DNA of 64,000 nt, from NCBI RefSeq assembly GCF_904849725.1, contig NC_058521.1:98194244-98258243 (forward strand), in the 5' to 3' direction. Below are positions 35,555 to 46,995 of this stretch, piece by piece (positions within the stretch are counted from its first letter, which is position 1; the number at the start of each line of letters is the position of its first letter). The position numbers were made by a program, and so were the translations under genes. The stretch is from Hordeum vulgare subsp. vulgare. Its lineage: Eukaryota; Streptophyta; Magnoliopsida; Poales; Poaceae. The notes beneath the pieces were generated by a model. The model had not been told where the DNA came from. It searched no databases and saw nothing but the letters and a program-made list of their open reading frames with translations.

Positions 35555-36177
35555 GAAAAGAAGGAATTCCTTATTGATATGAGTAGTCTATCATCCCTAA
35601 GAAGCCAGGCTATCACACATGCCTACATTAGATTGACGAACGGGAGCTAGTTACATATCTCTCCGTGTTATAGTTGTTACATGATGAATCACATCCAGCA
35701 TACTCATCCATCACCGATCCAATGCCTACGAGTCTTTTACTACTGGTCCTTGCTACGTTACTTTGCTGCTACTGTTGTCGCTACTGCTGTTACTCTGTTG
35801 CTATTGTTGTTACTCTGCTGCTACTGCTGTTACTTGCTACTGCTGTCACTACTGTTGTTCCTTGCTACTGTTGTCACTACTGTTGTTACTTGCTACTTGG
35901 TTGTTACTTGCTGCAACGCTTTTACTGGCGCCATTGATACAACAAGTTAGGAATAGTCTGCCGTCAACAGACCTGTTTCTCGCACCGTTGCTATCATACT
36001 ACTTTGCTACTGATACTTTGCTTGCACACACTAATCTTTCAGGCGTGGTTGAATTGACAACTCAGCTGCTAATACTTGATAATATTCTTTCGCTTCCCTT
36101 TGTGTCGAATCAATAAATTTGGGTTGAATACTCTACCCTCAAAAACTGTTGTGATCCCCTACACTTGTGGATTATCA

Positions 36178-36182
36178 CGGAC
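36178..36182. repeat. Right target-site duplication of E3 (CGGAC)
   Basis: An exact repeat of 25040-25044. The E1 3' repeat array resumes directly after it. Confidence 0.92.
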
Positions 36183-36720
36183 CAGTTTTACCTAAATCAA
36201 AATGGGTCCAAATGAGGACACGATCTTCATTCGGATTCCTTGATGGACAGGACAATCAATGAGTTGGCAAGGACTATCATCTCAGCAGCGAACTTGGTTC
36301 GCATAAGGTAGTCCCCTCCTGAGTGCGGATAACCTCCACGCTCGGGAGCTTAGCCGCGAACCAGCTTTCGCCTAAGTTGAAGTGGTCCCGAATGGAGGCA
36401 ATACTTTCATTCGGATGCCAAGATTAACAGGACAATCATCCCAAACTACGATTCTGCTTTTGCCTAGGGAGGAACGATCCCGAGCGAGGACGACCTGCAC
36501 ACTCGGAGGCTTAGCCACGAACCGGCTTTCGCCTAAGTCACAAACAATCCCGAGTGAGGGCGACTTCCACACTCGGGGGCTCGGACGCGAATAAGCTTTT
36601 CACCAAGCAAATAAGACCCAAAATCAACTGTGGATAAACGGGATCTAGTTCTGCTAATGGTATGCAAAAGAGAGGGCCCAGAGCCCACTCGAAGTTCAAG
36701 GTTACATAAAATCACTCGGC
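36183..36720 (+). repeat. E1 3' tandem repeats, second block
   Basis: This continues the array broken by E3. The CTCGGGGGCTTAGC motif recurs at 36349, 36510 and, shortened, 36582. The array ends about 100 bases from the stop of the antisense gene. Confidence 0.85.
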
Positions 36721-36763
36721 ATACCGAGGCAAATTAAAGCTTAAGTGTTTTTCCCTCCGAGCA

Positions 36764-39700
36764 TCACTCGGAGGCCAAAGATTCCACTGCTTCGACGAAG
36801 GTGTCAAGATCAATCCCCTCTGCGATCCGAGTTTCTGCCACCATGAACATCTTCGTGAGGTCTTCAAACTTGATGCTTTTGCGGTTGATGACCCGAAGAT
36901 TCTTCACCTTCTCTTCATCCACTCCCTTGCAATGGATGCGGACGGGCGAGAGGGCAATGTTGGCTCCGGACCTTGCTGGCGACTTCTTCCATGACTTAAG
37001 TTCTCTGGGGATGGCCTTCACTTGATTCACAATGGCTTGGACATGCTTCACAAGAGCATCTTCGGGTGCCTTCTCCTGGTCCATCTCTCCAACGGCCGAC
37101 TGAAGCAGTTTGAAACAAGCCACTACATAATCAACGCGATCCTCCGGTCTGAGGAGAGACAAGGAAACACTATCCTTCAGGAGCACTCTCTTGGGATCGA
37201 TCTCCTTCTCTAGTCGCGTCGCCTCTTCTTTGACATCAGCAGCAAAGGCTACACTCAACAAAAACGGAAGATGAGAAATGTCAGTCAGAGGTTTCAAAAT
37301 GATCATGGGGAAATTTTTGAACACTCAACGTACCTTTGAGCTTCTCACAGAGCTCTACGCTGAAGTCCTCGACGAACTTCTCCAACTCAGCTTTCTTGGC
37401 AGTGGCCTTCTCGAGGTTGGCTTCCCACTCGGTGTAATGTTTTTTCAACTCAGCAAGCTCCGTTGTGGTATTCTCCGCGCCGGCTTTCAGAAGCCGATTC
37501 TCCTCCTCCAAAGTCCCAACCGACTTGAGTTTGGCTTCAGCTGCCAAGGTTTTCAGTTTGATATCCTTCCAAGCGGATGCAAGTTCGTCATCCCTCTTCT
37601 CGAGGGCTTCCTTCATGGTCACTAGAGAAATGCAATTCTTCACCCTCTCAGAAATATGATATGACAAGACAGCCTCAGTCGGATAAGAAAAGACAACTTA
37701 ATGGAGTATCAGTCACATGGCAAGGACATACCTTCTATTGTTCGCTTTTCCTGCTCCAGTCGCTGGCTCTTTGCTTTATTCGCCTCAAGGCTCAGTCGGA
37801 GTTCCTGCAACTCTTTTTCCATGGCGTCATCACGGCCCACGGTCCCAAAAGCAGTCGACAATCAACAAATACAAGAGAGGCATAACATCATGTCGTGGCT
37901 CTAAGACAACCGCTGACTGCCACAGTCGACGATAGCCTCAGGGACTACACCCAATGGGTGCGCTCAGCGCGCCACCACTGGAATGATAAAGGATAAGGGA
38001 TCCATACCCGACTAGCCTCTATTAGTCACAACAAAAAAACTAAGACTAATGCCGACTTCTTTAGTCGACAGTAGCCTCGAGGAATACACCTAGTGGCTGC
38101 ACTTAGCGCGCCCCCACTAGAAAGATGGAAGAAAGGAAAGGGCACCACACCCTACTGGACTCTGTCGAACATACAAAAGAAAAAAAGAGTACCGCCAAAC
38201 GACACAGTCGACGGTGGCCTCGGGGACTATACCTAGCGTATGCGCTCAGCGTGCCCCCACTAACACCCAGTGTGTGTGCCCCTGGGTATGCCCACTCGGG
38301 ATTCCTATCAAGGACCAAATTCAGAAGAAAATATGTGCGTAAAGGGCTTACCCGAACGTTCTTCGCCATGGCTTCATTCACGTCGTACGCCTCCTTTAAC
38401 CGCCCATCCATCACGTCTAGCTGAGCCAAGGCCTCCTTGCGAGCCTCCTCCTGGTCCTCCGGGTGGTGGAGCTGGAAGATGTTGCAATCCTTGGGGTCAG
38501 ACGTCAAACGATGAGGTGGTCAACGGATAATTCCCGAGTGATGCTCTAGCCAAAGCGGCCTACTAAGCCACAGGAGTTTTGGCCTTGATGTTCATTTGGC
38601 TGGGAGTCGGAGCCTGCTTCAACCCTTCTCTAGTTGTAGAAGGGACATCAACATTGAGCTCGATCACATCCTACGGCTCTCCACACATCCACAAGATAGT
38701 CCAAAGACTACTCCAATATCCAAATCCAGAATTTCTACTGGATTGCTGGAAACACTCAAGGGTTACCTTTTGATGAAGCAACGTCAACATCAGCTATACC
38801 TTTGTCAGAAGTCTTAGAGTCCAGTGAAGCAGTCGAAGTGTCAGGCCTACAAAAGGAAAAACATAGCCCGACCATCACTATAAAAACATTGTTCAAAACT
38901 GAGACAAATTACTCGGCAGAGAGACTTACCCCGAAGACACAGGCACGTCGACCTTGATGCGTGGCAGGATAGTCTTGTGAGGCATGGAGCTTGAGACCTT
39001 GGGTTGCTTGGCGGCTTGCTTCGACAGTGCCTCGGGCTCACTCCGACCCTGCTTGGAGCTACGAGTCGGCATGGCTGAGACACTCGGCTTCACCGTCGAT
39101 GTAGTCTTTGGGGCGCGTGTGCCGACCCTAGGGTATGTTGCGCCTTGGAATGGGTTCCCACCTATTTCTCGACCCAGACTTCGTCACACGAAGAATATTC
39201 CGCCTCGTCTCCACTCTCCTCCTTGCTCTCCTCCGTCTCCTTATTGTCGCCTTCATCGTCCTCGTCATCCTCGTGAGCCCTCCGGGAGCTCGGCGTGCTG
39301 GTTTTCCATGTCACTTTCCACGTCAATGCGCAAGCGGTCAATCACCGGTATAGAACTGACCAGCCCTGTGAAAGCTTGCCGAATGAAAGAAGCAAAATCA
39401 GAAGTGGAAGTTGAAACAACAAAGAAGTTCACTCGGTACGGGTCCTCAATGACTCACCTCATTCGGCTTATTGTCCGCAGTGAAGGATTTCACCTCCCTG
39501 GAGCCTCTGGGGTTGTCTCTCACTGTAGCCCTGAGCTTATTCTCCATCTCCTCTTCTCCGAGCTCCTCGGGGTGGACTCGAGTTTGATCATCTGGCCCTT
39601 CGTACTACCACATTGGGTGGGCTTTGGCCTAAAGAGGTTGCATCCTATGCTAGAAGAAGACCTCCAAGAGGTCCATTCCGTTCAAACCCTCTCGGATCAA

Positions 39701-40313
39701 GGAAACCACCGCTATCATCAAGATCTCTGCATCGGTCTTCTCCTCCGCAGACAAGGTCAAGGTAGGGGTCGGGTGGATCCTATCGACCGTATAGGGAGGG
39801 AGGCCGACTGACCCTTTCCGACTGGATGTCTCGGAATAAAACTAAGAGTCCTGCCAGTTCTTCACCGAGTCGGGGAAACTCATCTGGGGATAGCTACTTT
39901 TACCCCTGTGTTGAATGCCTAAGCTGCCGCAAAGCTGCACTACATTGGTTTTCCCCCGGAGGAGGAAAACTTCTTCATGGTCATCACTCGACACGTGAAA
40001 ATGCGCTTGAACAAGCCCCAATGTGAGTGACACCCAAGGAAGTTCTCGCACAAATACATGAATGCGGCGAGATACGGAACAACATTGGGGGCAGAAGATG
40101 GAGCTGAGCCCCGAAAAAAAGCAAGAAACGCTCAAAAGAAGGGGTGTAGAGGCAGAGAAAAACCTCACTCAATGTGCGTGACCAAGAGCACTCGCTCGTC
40201 GTTCTGGGGCGCTGACTCAATCTCGCCATCCCCGGCAGTCGCCAGCTCCCCATGGAGATCAAGCCTTCACCCTCCAGCTCCAACAACCACCCCTCCGAGA
40301 AATGGGACGGCAT
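36764..40313 (-). pseudogene. E1 antisense accessory gene with a Transposase_28 (PF04195)-like domain
   Basis: This gene runs against the integrase strand, between the 3' repeats and the 3' LTR. The N-terminal part (40313-39850) has HFSEGWLLELEGEGLISMGS, YTPSFERFLLFFGAQLHLLP and a second-frame piece with LGLVQAHFHVSS and SFPDSVKNWQDSW. These match the putative gypsy-type transposon domain PF04195. A middle stretch, about 39840-38520, is full of stops. An exon at 37667-37335 is a coiled coil (LEEENRLLKAGAENTTTELA); it ends at a GTACGT donor. The last exon (37250-36764) follows a TGTAG acceptor and ends VEAVESLASE with a stop. Antisense ORFs with this domain are reported for Tat-lineage elements. 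Their function is unknown. Frame changes and stops make this copy non-functional. Confidence 0.78.
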
Positions 40314-40845
40314 CCAGTTGCCCTAGATCCATCCTCGTGGGAGCACTCTGGTGCTCGAGGAGGATCCACACGACCCCTTCTTGGCCCTCTCAGCTTTCGA
40401 CGTTGCTCCCTTTACCATGGTGGGCGACAGAGAAAGTCAGGGTCGGGGATCGACGGAGGCAGCCGATGGTTCTTGTCTTCGATGGCAAGTGGTGGAAGCG
40501 GGGACGGAAAGAGCCTGATTCTGGGATGTGGTCTTATCCCTCTCTCTTGCGTCCCAAACCTTAAATACCCAACGGCAAGATTCCACATCGAGCACATCAT
40601 CGGCCCGAGGAGGATATACAATATCCCGAGGATCACACGCACTGTAGCATGACACTGACATTACATGCGTGGAAATTGGGGCATCACCCCACTAGTTCCA
40701 CTACCTTCGTCTCCGCCAAAACCGTCGCCCCCGCGCGTGCTCCCTCAATTCATAAAATCACGAAAAATCCATCCCACCTCATATCCCGAATGAATTCCGT
40801 ATCCACAGCGTGTGACGAGGTGAACCGAATGACCCTGCGGGGCCG
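40314..40845 (-). promoter_or_regulatory. Region upstream of the antisense gene, with a TATA-like box
   Basis: On the minus strand GGGTATTTAAGG lies at 40559-40570, about 250 bases before the antisense ATG. That spacing would suit a transcript with a leader of roughly 200 bases. Open frames on the plus strand here have no known domain. The promoter reading is an inference. Confidence 0.35.
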
Positions 40846-42811
40846 TGATGTCTACTACACGACCTTCTTCTTGTAGACTCGTGTTGGGCCTCCAAGCGGC
40901 GAGTTTTGTAGGACAGTAGCAAATTCCCCTCAAGTGGATGTCCTAAGGTTTATCAATCCATGGGAGGCGTAGGCTGAAGATGGTCTCTCTCAAGCAACCC
41001 TGCTACCAAATAACAAAGAGTCTCTTGTGTCCCCAACACACCCAATACAATGGTAAATTGTATAGGTGCACTAGTTCGGTGAAGAGATGGTGATACAAGT
41101 GTAATATGGATGGTAGATATAGGATTTTGTTATATTGAAATATAAAAACAGCAAGGTAACAAATAGTAAACAACAAGCAAAACCTTGTATAAATGCTTGA
41201 AAACAAGGCCTAGGGTCCATACTTTCACTAGTGCAAGTTCTCTCAACAATACTAAAATAGTTGAATCATATATAAATCCCTCCCGTGCGACAAATAATTC
41301 ACTCCAGAGTCACAAATATCGGAGAACAAACGAAGAAATTATTGTAGCGTATAAAACCACCTCAAAGTTATCTTTTCTGACCAATCTTATGAGTTATCCT
41401 TATGAGTGACACGAACAGCCCTAGAGTTCGTACTAAAATAGCACCTTAAGATACACATCAACCAAAACCCTAATGTCACCTAGATACTCCAATGTCACCA
41501 CAAGTACCCATGGGCATGATTATACGATATGCATCATATAATTTTAGATTCATCATGTTCAATCCAACACAAAAAACTTCAAAGAGTTCCCCAAAGTTTA
41601 TATCGGAAAGTTAAGACGGAAACATATATCAACCCCTATGCATAGATTCCAAAGGTCACGGAACCCGCAAGTTGATCACCCAAACATACATCGAGTGGAT
41701 CAATAGAACATCCCATTGTCACCACAGATATCCCATCGCAAGACATACATCAATTGTTCTCAAATCCTTAAAGACTCCATCCGATAAGAAAACTTCAAAG
41801 GGAAAACTTAATTCATCACAAGAACATAGAGAGGGGGGAAACTCCATATGATTCATCTATATTAATAAAGCTCGTGATACATCATAATCGTGCCATCTCA
41901 AGAACACGAGAGAGAGAGAGAGAGAGAGAGATTGAACACATAACTACTAGTACATACCCTTAGCCCCGAGGAGGATTACTCACAGATTATCATGGTGAGA
42001 AAGATAGATTTGTTGATGGAGAGGTGCAGCCCCGAAAAGATGGAGGCGATGGCGGCCACGGCACCGGCGTCGGGCCCTTGCCCTCCTTCTTCCTTGGTCT
42101 TGGTGCTGCAATGGAGGAGACGCTCCCCTTCTTGGCGGCTTCCAAGGGAGAGGCAAATTCGTGGTTCTTGGTGGCTCTAGCAAAATTAGGGTTTTTCTCT
42201 CCTTATATGTGTCTCTGTGGTGCTCTATGGCCCTCCGATGGATCGATCCTTGATCCAATGGCTCTCGGGCACCTCTAGAACCTTCCTAGGGGCTCCTCAC
42301 AGCCCTCGTGAGTTTCCAAAGTCGTGGCTTGACCGAATATATCAGATATGTTAAGAGTTGGACTCAATCACGTCAACAATTCTCGTGATCCCGTAATCAA
42401 ATATTTTCCTGAGTAAAACAGGTCTCCGAAATGCACAAGAACTCCGTTCTGAACGAATTTGTAGTCAAGAATCATTAACATAAAATTCCCCACACTTTCC
42501 TAGTTTTAGTTGTTTCCATTTGACGCCGTCTTGGGGTTCAAACTAACGATTTCAAAAAACTGTTTGTGGACACATTTCAGGAAAGTCAGAGTCCTCCTCC
42601 AACAAGGCTCCTTTTGCGTTTTTTTCGACAATTTCTAATTAATTCCTAAAAATCAAATTGTGAAACAAGAACTTGTGCAATTTGGCAACCATTAATAGTT
42701 CAGTCCCAAAATAAAATATAAAATTGTAGTAAAATGATTGTAAAACATCCAAGAATGATAATATAACAGCATGGAACAAGCAAAAATTATAGATACGTTG
42801 GAGATGTATGA
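40846..42811 (-). mobile_element. Solo LTR (about 1.97 kb) in E1
   Basis: The plus-strand start is TGATGTCTACTAC and the end is TACGTTGGAGATGTATGA, the usual GACGTATCA end with two changes. No internal region or second LTR is present. On the minus strand the LTR would begin TGATACGTC-type, like E3 and E5. Flanks GGCCG and GACCC match at only three of five bases, so the target duplication is unproven. A (GA)n run lies at about 41908-41931. Confidence 0.75.
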
Positions 42812-43129
42812 GACCCCGATCATTTGGGAAATCAATGAAGACGTCCCGATCGTCCTTCCCCTAATGCAAGTGGGGATCCGTCCCTTCTTGCCGATTGAGC
42901 ATGCGGAGTTCAGAGCTCTCGTTCACCCAACTCATGGAATCTATCTTCCCAAAAGATAGTCCATCACCGCCGACTCTGGACATACCCATATGACTGGACA
43001 GTCGGAATTCATCACTCTTGAATCCGTGGAGGTTTACCAAGAGTTCAAATGACACAGCCCCGAGCTGCAGCCCAAGAATCTGTGGGAACAGAGGAGGAAG
43101 TCATTCACTCGGTCTGCAAAAGCTCGACT
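42812..43129 (+). other. E1 3' region resumed
   Basis: The stretch between the solo LTR and the E1 purine tract has no recognised domain. It presumably belongs to the sequence upstream of the antisense gene. The frame at 42771-42959 starts inside the solo LTR and is chance. Confidence 0.5.
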
Positions 43130-43399
43130 GATTCGGGGGCTACTAATGGGGTTATACATTAGGGGTAGGCCTACGGACCTGCCTCCCTAGGTCTACCTAG
43201 GACCCCTTGTGGACACGAGTGTCCTTAAATTCACTGGCACAACCTCGACCTCACTCTATTCTGCAACCGTCACTCGGCCTGCCTGGAGTCACTCGGACCA
43301 CCTTGTGTTAGTCGGACGCATCCTAGCACTCGGACCACAGCAAGGTGAAGGCACCGAAGAGGCTGCAACGGCTAACGACTTAATCCATTACATGAAGTG
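43130..43399 (+). repeat. E1 polypurine tract and start of 3' LTR
   Basis: GATTCGGGGGCTACT is a purine-rich tract followed near 43145 by AATGGGGTTATACATTAGGG, the start of an LTR whose TG terminus has decayed. The LTR is cut after about 255 bases by E4 at 43400 and its remainder is right of the window. Confidence 0.6.
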
Positions 43400-44277
43400 T
43401 GATGACCCACAAGTATAGGGGATCAATCGTAGTCCTTTAGATAGGTAAGAGTGTCGAACCCAACGAGGAGCCGAAGGCTCTGATAAACGGATTTCAGCAA
43501 GGTAATAACTGCAAGCACTGAAAGTAGCGGTAACAAGTGATTGTGTAGCGAGGTGAAACATAGCAAGAAAAGAGTAACAAGTAACAAGTAGTAGCAACGG
43601 TGCAGCAAGTGGCCCAATCCCTTTTGTAGAAAGGGACAAGCCTGAACAAAGTCTTATAGGAGGAAAAACGCTCCCAAGGACACACGGGAATTTCTGTCAT
43701 GCTAGTTTCATCATGTTCATATGATTCGCGTTCGTTACTTTGATAGTTTGATATGTGGGTGGACCGGCGCTTGGGTACTGCCCTTACTTGGACAAGCATC
43801 CCACTTATGATTAACCTCTCTCGCAAGCTTCCGCAACTACAAAAGAAGAATTAAGACAAAGTCTAACCATAGCATTAAACTAGTGGATCCAAATCAACCC
43901 CTCACGAAGCAACACATAGACTGGGGTTTAAGCTTGTGTCACTCCAGCAACCCATCATCTACTTAATACTTCCCAATGCCTTCCTCTAGGCCCAAATATG
44001 GTGAAGTGTTATGTAGTCGATGTTCACATAACACCATTAGAGGAAAAACAACATAAAACATATCAAAATACCGGACGAATATCAAATTCACATGACTATT
44101 ATCAGCATGACTTATCCCATGTCCCCAGGAACAAAAGTAACTACTCACAAGACATAATCATAATCATGACCAGAGGTGTAATGAATAGCATCAAGGATTT
44201 GAACATAAACTCTTCCACCAAGTAATCCAACTAGCATCAACTACAAAGAGTAATCAACAGTACTTGCAACCTTACAA
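43400..44277 (-). repeat. E4 3' LTR, distal part
   Basis: The LTR end TGATGACCCACAAGTATAGG marks the left border of E4. It is collinear with common grass LTRs from memory. It continues at 56700-57349 after the CACTA, giving about 1528 bp in all. The copy of the target site at 44275-44277 is CAA. Confidence 0.85.
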
Positions 44278-44900
44278 CACTACAGGAATCAGCTTCTTTG
44301 CCGTCAGCCATCATAGACGGCAAAGACTAAATCTCGAACGGCAAAGACTAAACAGCAGAAGGCAAGGAATCTCACGGCCGGCAAAATTTCTGCGTCAGCC
44401 TACGACGGCATAGGACCTTCTTTGTCGTTTGTCCCCCCAAAGCGGACGGCAAAGCTCTTTGCCGTCAGCTTTCCTTTGGAGCAGTCGGCAAAGCGCTCGA
44501 GACGGCAGCCGACAGGCGTTTCCTCCGTTAGGAGTTAACGGAGGCTTTGCCATTTGCCTCTCCCTTAATCTTTGTCGTCTGCCGCCCCCTTTATCTTTCC
44601 CGTCTTCCTCCTCCTCCTCCCCCCAACCACTCTTTGTCGTCTGCCTCCCCCTTTATCTTTTCGTCTGCCTCCTCCTCCTCCTCCCCCATCCACTCTTTGC
44701 CGTCTGCCTCCTCCTCCCCCCCTCCTCTGTGCCCTCTTCTTTGCCATCTGCCCACCCTGGAGGCAGACGGCAAAGAGCCTATATAGACACCCAGGATGCA
44801 CAGCTGGGTGCCATGTGGCACCTTTGCCATTTGCCCGCTGATGGCATAGGTCTTTGCCATCAGCTGGCAGACGGCAAAGAGCCCATATAGTACCTTTTTT
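44278..44900. repeat. CACTA left terminal and subterminal repeats
   Basis: The terminal CACTACAGGAATCAGC is followed by many copies of TTTGCCGTC or GACGGCAAAG in both orientations (44298-44900). In En/Spm-type elements such subterminal motifs bind the small DNA-binding protein. Pyrimidine-rich CTCCTCCTCC runs at 44590-44740 produce spurious frames. Confidence 0.85.
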
Positions 44901-45418
44901 TGTTTTATATTATTTCACAACATATATATATTTGACAGCACATTTATATAATTCGCCACACATATATGATATATAGTTCACCACACATATACTTGCTAAC
45001 ACATATATATAATTCACCACACATATATGATATACATATAAATCAATGTACATCCCGATATATCGAAAGAACCAACATACAAAGTATTGCACTGTTTATC
45101 CATATATACATATACATATAGTTCGACATTGTTCATCAACTCAAATGAAAACTAGATGATATACATATAAAGTTCAACCATCGACATTGTTCAACTCCAT
45201 GAATGCCAGCTTACATGCATGTGGTATATCCAATCTACAAAAATGTGAATAAGAAAGTCAGAAGAAGAACAAAATATGATGTTTTTCAGCTAATTATGTC
45301 ATTTTTAGCGGAAAACACGCAAACAATATAATATTCATGAGCTAACCAATGTTCTTATGCCATTTTTAGCTTATTATGGCATTTTGGAGCTAAATGGGTT
45401 AACAAAAGCAAGGATAAT
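44901..45418. other. CACTA AT-rich region
   Basis: ATATAT-rich sequence contains imperfect repeats of CACCACACATATATGATATA (44950-45040). There is no gene. Confidence 0.6.
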
Positions 45419-46975
45419 ATGAAAGAGGAGAAGAAAGAGGAGGAGGAGGAGAAGAATAAGAAATCAATAAGAAGGAGGAGAAGGAGGAGAAGGACTAGAA
45501 GGTCCTTGGCCTTCTCCTCCTCCTTGTCCTTCTCCTTCTTCTCTTCTTCTTCTTCTTTCTTTTCATTTTGCCTATTTCTTCTCCTCTTCTCCTCTTGTTG
45601 GAGCTAACTGACCTAATTATGTCTTTTTGGAGCTAAATGGGTTAATTATCCCATTTTAGAGGTAAACAAGCTAAGTATATAATATTCATGAGCTAACCAA
45701 GGTTCTTATGCCATTTTGAGCTTATTATGGTATTTTGGAGCTAAATGGGCTAATTATGTCATTCTTGGGGAAATTAAAGCAAGGATTATATGAAAGAGGA
45801 GGAGGAGGAGAAGAATAAGAAATCAAGAAGAAGGAGGAAAAGGAGGAGGAGGAGACGGACTAGAAGGTCCTTGGCCTTCTCCTTCTCCTCCTCCTCCTCC
45901 TCCTCCTTCTTCTTCTTCTCTTCTTCTTCTTATTCTTCTTATTCTTATTCTTTCTTTCCATTTTTCCTATTTCTTCTCCTCTTCTTGGAGATAAATTACC
46001 TAATTATGTCTTCTTGGAGCTAAATGGGCTAATTATCTCATTTTAGAGGAAAACAAGCTAAGTATATAATATTCATGAGCTAACCAAGGTTCTTATGCCA
46101 TTTTGAGGTTATTATGGCATTTTGGAGCTAAATGTGCTAATTGTGTCTTTTTGGAGAAATTAAAGCAAGGATAATATGAAAGAGGAGAAGAAAGAGGAGG
46201 AGGAGGAGGAGAAGAAGAAATCAAGAAGAAGGAGGAGAAGGAGGAGGAGGAGAAGGACTAGAAGGTCCTTGGCCTTCTCCTCCTTCTCCTCCTCCTCCTC
46301 CTTCTCCTTCTTCTCTTCTTCTTCTTCTTCTTTCTTTTCATTTTTGCTATTTCTTCTCCTCTTCTCCTCTTCTTGGAGCTAAATTACCTAATTATGTCTT
46401 TTTGGAGCTAAATGGGCTATTTATCTCATTTTAGAGGAAAACAAGCTAAGTATATAATATTCATGAGCTAACCAAGGTTCTTATGCCATTTTGAGGTTAT
46501 TACGGCATTTCGTAGCTAAATGGGCTAATTATGTCTTTTTGGGGAAATTAAAGCAAGGATAATATGAAAGAGGAGAAGAAAGAGGAGGAGTAGGAGAAGA
46601 AGAAGAAATCAAGAAGGAGGAGAATGAGGAGAAGGAGGAGGAGGAGAAGGACTAGAAGGTCCTTGGCCTTCTCCTCCTCCTCCTCCTCCTTCTCCTTCTT
46701 CTCTTCTTCTTCTTCTTCTTTCTTTTCATTTTTCCTATTTATTCGCCTCTTCTCCTCTTCTCCTCTTCATGGAGCTAAATTACCTAATTATGTCTTTTTG
46801 GAGCTAAATGGGCTAATTATCTCATTTTAGAGGAAAACAAGCTAAGTATATAATATACATGAGCTAACCAGGGTTCTTATGCCATTTTGAGGTTATTATG
46901 GCATTTTGGAGCTAAATGGGCTAATTATGTCTTTTGGGGGAAATTAAAGCAAGGATAATATGAAACAGGAGAAGA
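45300..46975. repeat. CACTA left hairpin tandem array (about 370-390 bp units)
   Basis: Units begin ATGAAAGAGGAG at 45419, 45790, 46176 and about 46565. Each has a purine arm of roughly 90 bases (GAAGAGGAGG...), a centre AAGGACTAGAAGGTCCTTGG and a pyrimidine arm (CCTTCTCCTCC...), followed by an AT-rich spacer with TTGGAGCTAAATGGGCTAATTATG. The arms could fold into long hairpins or triplex DNA. Open frames within units are fortuitous. The same units recur right of the genes. Confidence 0.9.
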
Positions 46976-46995
46976 GAAACTTACCGTAGTGGTCA

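Larger units (their letters stand above)
34894..35617 (-). mobile_element. Cassandra-type TRIM with 5S-rRNA-like LTRs
   Basis: This miniature retrotransposon has LTRs of 263 bp (34894-35156) and 264 bp (35354-35617) around a 197 bp non-coding centre. The ends are TGTAAC and ATCACA. Each LTR carries a block that reads, on the minus strand, as most of a plant 5S rRNA gene. A methionine-tRNA-type primer site at 35337-35349 sets the orientation. Flanks CATGA and CATGC match in 4 of 5 bases, and the 5' LTR of E3 shows the empty site CATGCCTAC near 26053. Cassandra is a known TRIM family of ferns and seed plants that uses 5S promoter sequence. The LTRs differ at roughly 20 positions, so the copy is not recent. 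Confidence 0.92.
25045..36177 (+). mobile_element. E3: non-autonomous Athila-related gypsy retrotransposon, plus strand
   Basis: The element has LTRs at 25045-26611 and 33340-36177, a tRNA primer-binding site, gag, protease, an ATHILA-type 3' ORF, a purine tract and a perfect CGGAC TSD. No RT, RNase H or integrase is present between protease (ends 29472) and the 3' ORF (starts 30271). Without Cassandra and the 556 bp duplication the element would be about 9.85 kb. In the first ~310 LTR bases I count about 15 substitutions plus a short deletion between the LTRs, so it looks younger than E5. Confidence 0.92.
33340..36177 (+). repeat. E3 3' LTR, enlarged by Cassandra and a 556 bp duplication
   Basis: The 2838 bp LTR matches 25045-26611 except for two extras: the 556 bp duplicated unit and a 724 bp Cassandra element with its 5 bp target duplication. 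Subtracting these leaves about 1553 bp, close to the 1567 bp of the 5' LTR. It ends GGATTATCA followed by the CGGAC duplication. Confidence 0.9.

Noticed and set aside
39135..39811. Plus-strand ORFs opposite the E1 antisense gene
   Set aside because: They mirror the decayed minus-strand gene, which has the recognisable domain.
45419..46830. Lys/Arg/Glu-rich and Ser/Phe-rich small ORFs repeated in the CACTA arrays
   Set aside because: They are translations of purine and pyrimidine hairpin arms and vary with repeat length.
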